Part shown: positions 48,401-55,773 of the stretch, in pieces
Layout of the letters: the number at the start of each line of letters is the position of its first letter
Numbering within the stretch: position 1 is the stretch's first letter
Notes under the pieces: model-generated
Databases searched by the model: none
What the model saw: the letters and a program-made list of their open reading frames with translations, nothing else
Told to the model about the DNA's origin: nothing
Program-made: the position numbers and the translations under genes
Origin: Synaphobranchus kaupii
Lineage: Eukaryota; Chordata; Actinopteri; Anguilliformes; Synaphobranchidae
Length of the DNA: 64,000 nucleotides
NCBI GenBank assembly: GCA_029718625.1
Contig: CM056380.1
Location: 48,719,218 to 48,783,217 of the forward strand
Direction: 5' to 3'

Positions 48401-51400
48401 TACATTGTGCAGTGAGTGAGTAGTGCTGGTGTATACAGTGTGCTGTAAGTGAGTAGTGCTGGTGTATACATTGTGCAGTGAGTGAGTAGTGCTGGTGTAT
48501 ACAGTGTGCAGTGAGTGAGTAGTGCTGGTGTATACAGTGTGCTGTAAGTGAGTAGTGCTGGTGTATACAGTGTGCAGTGAGTGAGTAGTGCTGGTGTATA
48601 CAGTGTGCTGTAAGTGAGTAGTGCTGGTGTATACATTGTGCAGTGAGTGAGTAGTGCTGGTGTATACAGTGTGCAGTGAGTGAGTAGTGCTGGTGTATAC
48701 AGTGTGCTGTAAGTGAGTAGTGCTGGTGTATACATTGTGCAGTGAGTGAGCATTGCTGGTGTATACATTGTGCAGTGAGTGAGTAGTGCTGGTGTATACA
48801 GTGTGCTGTAAGTGAGTAGTGCTGGTGTATACATTGTGCAGTGAGTGAGTAGTGCTGGTGTATACAGTGTGCAGTGAGTGAGTAGTGCTGGTGTATACAG
48901 TGTGCTGTAAGTGAGTAGTGCTGGTGTATACATTGTGCAGTGAGTGAGTAGTGCTGGTGTATACAGTGTGCTGTAAGTGAGTAGTGCTGGTGTATACATT
49001 GTGCAGTGAGTGAGTAGTGCTGGTGTATACAGTGTGCAGTGAGTGAGTAGTGCTGGTGTATACAGTGTGCTGTAAGTGAGTAGTGCTGGTGTATACAGTG
49101 TGCAGTGAGTGAGTAGTGCTGGTGTATACAGTGTGCTGTAAGTGAGTAGTGCTGGTGTATACATTGTGCAGTGAGTGAGTAGTGCTGGTGTATACAGTGT
49201 GCAGTGAGTGAGTAGTGCTGGTGTATACAGTGTGCTGTAAGTGAGTAGTGCTGGTGTATACATTGTGCAGTGAGTGAGCATTGCTGGTGTATACATTGTG
49301 CAGTGAGTGAGTAGTGCTGGTGTATACAGTGTGCAGTAAGTGAGTAGTGCTGGTGTATACATTGTGCAGTGAGTGAGTAGTGCTGGTGTATACAGTGGCA
49401 GTAAGTGAGTAGTGCTGGTGTATACATTGTGCAGTGAGTGAGTAGTGCTGGTGTATACATTGTGCAGTGAGTGAGTAGTGCTGGTGTATACAGTGTGCAG
49501 TGAGTGAGTAGTGCTGGTGTATACAGTGTGCTGTAAGTGAGTAGTGCTGGTGTATACATTGTGCAGTGAGTGAGTAGTGCTGGTGTATACAGTGTGCAGT
49601 AAGTGAGTAGTGCTGGTGTATACATTGTGCAGTGAGTGAGTAGTGCTGGTGTATACAGTGTGCTGTAAGTGAGTAGTGCTGGTGTATACATTGTGCAGTG
49701 AGTGAGTAGTGCTGGTGTATACAGTGGCAGTAAGTGAGTAGTGCTGGTGTATACAGTGTGCAGTGAGTGAGTAGTGCTGGTGTATACATTATGCAGTGAG
49801 TAAGTAGTGCTGGTGTATACAGTGTGCAGTAAGTGAGTAGTGCTGGTGTATACATTGTGCAGTGAGTGAGTAGTGCTGGTGTATACAGTGGCAGTAAGTG
49901 AGTAGTGCTGGTGTATACATTGTGCAGTGAGTGAGTAGTGATGGTGTATACAGTGTGCAGTGAGTGAGTAGTGATGTTTATACAGTGTGCAGTGAGTAGT
50001 GATGGTGTATACATTGTGCAGTAAGTAGTGATGGTGTATACAGTGTGCAGTGAGTAGTGATGGCGTATACAGTGTGCAGTGAGTGAGTAGTGATGGTGTG
50101 TACAGTGTGCAGTGAGTGAGTAGTGATGGTGTGTACAGTGTGCAATGAGTGAGTAATGATGGTGTATACAGTGTGCAGTGAGTGAGTAATGATGGTGTAT
50201 ACAGTGTGCAGTGAGTGAGTAGTGATGGTGTGTACAGTGTGCAGTGAGTAGTGATGGTGTATACATTGTGCAGTGAGTAGTGCTGATGTATACAGTGTGC
50301 AGTGAGTGAGTAATGATGATGTATACAGTGTGCAGTGAGTGAGTAGTGATGGTGTGTACAGTGTGCAGTGAGTGAGTAGTGATGGTCTATACAGTGTGCA
50401 GTGAGTAGTGCTGATGTATACAGTGTGCAGTGAGTGAGTAGTGATGGTGTGTACAGTGTGCAGTGAGTGAGTAGTGATGGTGTGTACAGTGTGCAGTGAG
50501 TGAGTAGTGATGGTGTATACAGTGTGCAGTGAGTGAGTAGTGATGGTGTGTACAGTGTGCAGTGAGTAGTGATGGTCTATACATTGTGCAGTGAATAGTG
50601 CTGATGTATACAGTGTGCAGTGAGTGAGTAGTGCTTATGTATACAGTGTGCAGTGAGTGAGTAGTGATGGTGTATACAGTGTGCAGTGAGTAGTGATGGT
50701 GTATACAGTGTGCAGTGAGTGAGTAGTGATGGTGTGTACAGTGTGCAGTGAGTGAGTAGTGATGGTGTATACAGTGTGCAGTGAGTGAGTAGTGATGGTG
50801 TGTACAGTGTGCAGTGAGTAGTGATGGTCTATACATTGTGCAGTGAATAGTGCTGATGTATACAGTGTGCAGTGAGTGAGTAGTGCTTATGTATACAGTG
50901 TGCAGTGAGTGAGTAGTGATGGTGTATACAGTGTGCAGTGAGTAGTGCTTATGTATACAGTGTGCAGTGAGTGAGTAGTGATGGTGTATACAGTGTGCAG
51001 TGAATGAGTGAGTAGTGCTTATGTATACAGTGTGCAGTGAGTGAGTAGTGATGGTGTATACAGTGTGCAGTGAGTAGTGATGGTGTGTACATTGTGCAGT
51101 GAGTAGTGATGGTGTATACAGTGTGCAGTGAGTGAGTAGTGATGTTTATACAGTGTGCAGTGAGTAGTGATGGTGTATACAGTGTGCACTGAGTGAGTAG
51201 TGATGGTGTATACAGTGTGCAGTGAGTGAGTAGTGAGTGTGTATACATTGTGCAGTGAGTAGTGATGGTCTATACATTGTGCAGTGAATAGTGCTGATGT
51301 ATGTGTGCAGTGAGTAGTGATGGTGTATACATTGTGCACTGAGTGAATAGTGATGGTGTATTCATTGTGCAGTGAGTAGTGATGGTGTATACATTGTGCA

Positions 51401-54400
51401 GTAAGTAGTGATGGTGTATACATTGTGCAATGAGTAGTGATGGTGTATACAGTGTGCAGTGAGTGAGTAGTGATGGTGTCTACAGTGTGCAGTGAGTAGT
51501 GATGGTGTATACAGTGTGCAGTGAGTGAGTAGTGATGGTGTGTACAGTGTGCAGTGAGTAGTGATGGTCTATACATTGTGCAGTGAGTAGTGCTGATGTA
51601 TACATTGTGCAGTGAGTAGTGATGCTGTATACATTGTGCAGTGAGTAGTGATGGTGTATACATTGTGCAGTGAGTAGTGATGGTGTATACAGTGTGCAGT
51701 GAGTGAGTAGTGATGGTGTGTACAGTGTGCCGTGAGTAGTGATGGTCTATACATTGTGCAGTGAGTAGTGATGCTGTATACATTGTGCAGTGAGTAGTGA
51801 TGGTGTATACATTGTGCAGTGAGTAGTGATGGTGTATACATTGTGCAGTGAGTAGTGATGGTGTATACATTGTGCAGTGAGTAGTGATGGTCTATACATT
51901 GTGCAGTGAGTAGTGATGGTGTATACATTGTGCAGTGAGTAGTGATGGTGTATACATTGTGCAGTGAGTAGTGATGGTGTATACATTGTGCAGTGAGTAG
52001 TGATAGTGTACATAGTTCATAGTACATCTCGAGAGAGAGGCCGTACCCGCCGGGCGATACGCGGGTTCTCAGGGTTGTCTTTGACAGTGATAGTCAGTAT
52101 GTATTTGGCCACTCTCTCTCTGTCCAGGGGTCTGTTCACCTGTACAACCCCCATCTGGTGGAGGAAAGAGAAAATGAGTAAGAACACACTGTCTATTCAA
52201 CATAATGACACGTATTGATTTAATCCTCACTTCCTCCTTTCTTCCTCCCCTCTACCATTCATTCTACATTCACCCTCTATCCCACCCTCTCCTCTCCCCT
52301 CTTCCTCTCTCTCTCTCTCTCTCTTTTCGCTCCTCCCTCCCTCTCCTGCTCCCCCTGCCCGTCCCTCACAGTGTCGTTGATGTAGAAGGCCCCGTCAGTG
52401 TTGCCGGCGGTGATGTTGAAGGTGAGCAGGGCGTTGCGGCCGCTGTCGGCGTCCTGCGCTCTGACCCTCGCCACCGAGGTGTGGATCGCCGCTCCCTCGC
52501 TCACGGTCACGTTCTGTGGCAGGTTCAGCAGGACCGGGTCATTGTCGTTTATGTCCAGAACACGTATACTGACCACCACCTGAGAGAGGGGGCGGGGGGG
52601 GGGGGGCAGCGATTGAGGGAGAGAGAGGGGGTGGGGGGCAGCGATTGAGGGAGAGAGATAGAGAGGGGGGAGAGAAAGGGGGGGGGGGGGGCAGAGAGTG
52701 AGGGAGAGAGATAGAGAGGGGGAGAGAGAGAAGGGGAATATAAGAGAGCTAGCAGTATCAAAAGTTATTAGAGAGAGATGAGTGTTGTTCTGTAAGAGTC
52801 CTATGTGTCTCCCTCATATAGTAAGTGGCTTGCCATTGATTAACTTTAAACAATACGGTACCATGTTCTTGATTTTAAACTTTTCTTATTTGGATTTGCC
52901 AGTTTAATAAAGGCTTTTAAAATACAAGCCTCCTCTACAAAGAGTGTGTTGGAACTCATCAGTCCTGTATGTTATTCCACTTCAAAAGAGCGCCTTATCA
53001 ATGCAACTTCACTTTCTCAGCCCTTTTGGCACTCCAGATATCTGCTGTCAAAAAATGGTATTAATTCATATTTTAGAATATTGCCAGGTTTAGTTTTCTG
53101 TATGTACAGTGTAATATAGTGAAAAGCACAGTGAACATAGCAGTACCAAGCTTTCACTATTCTTGGTTGGTACTATCAATGTTTTCTACATTCAGTAGTG
53201 TAGTGGAGGGTATATGCGGGTTTACACAGTATACCCACTTCTTTCTTAGTGGGCATAGAGTATACTCACTTCTTAACCCCTACTGGTGCACGTATCAATT
53301 AGTATTCATCGATTTGCAAAATTAGAGTATACCCACTTCTCGAGAGTACACCCACTTCTCCATTCACTACTACACCACTGTCTACATTCATAGCAAGTGT
53401 GTGTTGCATGTGTGTGTGTGTGTGTGTGTGTGTGTGCTTGTGCATATGCGTGAGAAACAGCGAGACTAAGAAGAGGAAAGTCCACAGCAGGGTTACGAAT
53501 GATAAGAGACGGTTACACAGAAGTGCCATAAAGAGGAGTCAGAAACGCTGAGCTGGTGGAAAAGGAAGAGAAAACCCTCTTTTACCTCACGTTCATTTCC
53601 ACCTTAAAATAATTCACACAGATAGACACTGAAAAGTGTTGACGTAGGTGTTCAACAGCTGCGGGCGGATTACCTCTAAAATGTAATCCGGTACTGATTA
53701 CAAATACATGACTAAAAATATAATTAGTAATGTGATCTGGGTTAATTAATAGATGTAATGTAAACAGATAACTTTTGGATTACTTCCAATTTCATTAGTC
53801 AAGTATATTCTAGAATAAATGTGTAAAACAAATTATATATATATATACATCAGATTGTATGCTTCTGACAAGACTGCGGTTTCTTATTGTTTCTTTGAAT
53901 GTGGAGCTACAATACCTACTCACTTCCTGTGCCATACTGTTCCAGCATAATTTACAGCTAAATCTAGTCCCACCCCCCAATTCCCATAGAGATCCATTCA
54001 AATACAGAGACGTTATAGTATCGCTTGTAAGAGTACCAGAAAATAAGATATTAAGAGACTTTTGATGTTGTTGGGTCACAGACATTAGGAAGTCATGGTA
54101 TGCAAAGGATATGCGACCAAATATTAAAATTTTACAGGCACAGTCAACTTAGTGTATGTAAACTTCTGACCCACTGGAATTGTGATATAGTGAATTAAAA
54201 GTGAAATAATCTGTCTGTAAACAATTGTTGGAAAAATGACTTGTGTCATGCTCAAAGTAGATGTCCTAACTGACTTGCCAACACTATAGTTTGCTAACAT
54301 AAAATCTGTGGAGTGGTTAAAAATGAGTTTTAATGACTTCAACCTAAGATTATGTAAACTTCTGACATCAACTGTATGTATTAGATATGTGTGTGAGAGG

Positions 54401-55740
54401 CTATGTATTAGATATGTGTGAGGTGTTATGTATTAGATATGTGTGTGAGGGGTTATGTATTAGATATGTGTGTGAGGTGTTATGTATTAGATATGTGTGT
54501 GAGGGGTTATGTATTAGATATGTGTGTGAGGGGTTATGTATTAGATATGTGTGTGAGGGGTTATGTATTAGATATGTGTGTGAGGGGTTATGTATTAGAT
54601 AGGTGTGTGAGGGGTTATATATTAGATGTGTGTGAGGGGTTATGTATTAGATATGTGTGTGAGGGGTCATATATTAGATATGTGTGTGAGGTGTTATGTA
54701 TTAGATATGTGTGTGAGGGGTTATGTATTAGATATGTGTGTGAGGGATTATGTATTAGATAGGTGTGTGAGGGGTTATATATTAGATATGTGTGTGAGGG
54801 GTTATGTATTAGATATGTGTGTGAGGGGTTATATATTAGATATGTGTGTGAGGGGTTATATATTAGATATGTGTGTGAGGGGTTATGTATTAGATATGTG
54901 TGTGAGGGGTTATGTATTAGATATATGTGTGAGGGGTTATGTATTAGATATGTGTGAGGGGTTATGTATTAGATATGTGTGTGAGGGGTTATGTATTAGA
55001 TATGTGTGAGGGGTTATGTATTAGATATGTGTGTGAGGGGTAATGTATTAGAGTCCTGAAGTTAGGGGTGGGTTCAGAGTGCCGGGGATGTGTGATGGTT
55101 ACTGAGCATGCTATTCATGTAAAGCACATTCAAGAGGGCGGGAAACAATTAACTTAGACCCCAAAACGTAGCTCCAAACCCTACACACGGTGGATAATAC
55201 TCTCTTCTTCTTTTAAACAGGGAAAGCACCATCGCCGTGAGGCATTAGTGCCAGATACGGGAACTGATGCTGGTGATTTCGCTTCTAAAATCAATTACCA
55301 GCCCCTTTCACAGCATGTTTGTCTCTGCGTTTAAGTACACGGGACTTGCCTGTGCACCACTGAGGAATGTTCGCCCTTTTACCGCCAGTCTCTCACTATT
55401 CACTGAAAGGACAATAGGACTAGATTTGGCTTTGACGCTGGGGGAATAGTTTGATGGATGCAATAGGTTGCTGCGTGTGGGAGGGGATGGGCTGTGTGTG
55501 AGTGTGTATGTTAGCGTGTTCGCGGATATGGGGCGCCCTTTCTGTCCGCCTGACCGTGCTGCTGCGAGATGGGGACCCCAGGTCACGGGCGGTGACAGTG
55601 ATGTTGTAGAAGGGCATGGTCTCCCTGTCCAGCTCCACGTCTCTTCTGACACGGAGCTCTCCCTCCACTGGAGAGATCACAAACTCATCTGAGAGAGAGG
55701 AGGACGGGAGGGAGAGACGTTAGGTGACACACACACACAC

Positions 55741-55773
<33 letters not shown>

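Noticed and set aside
47470..50266. Very long minus-strand ORFs (630, 676 and 754 codons) with Tyr-Thr-Pro-Ala-Leu-Leu-type repeats
   Set aside because: They are open in all three frames because the 33-bp minisatellite unit has no stop on that strand and is a multiple of three. They lie in a cdh23 intron and have no domain character.
54387..55009. Plus-strand ORFs with [13 protein letters not shown] repeats
   Set aside because: Product of a 27-bp tandem repeat, open in two frames; not a gene.
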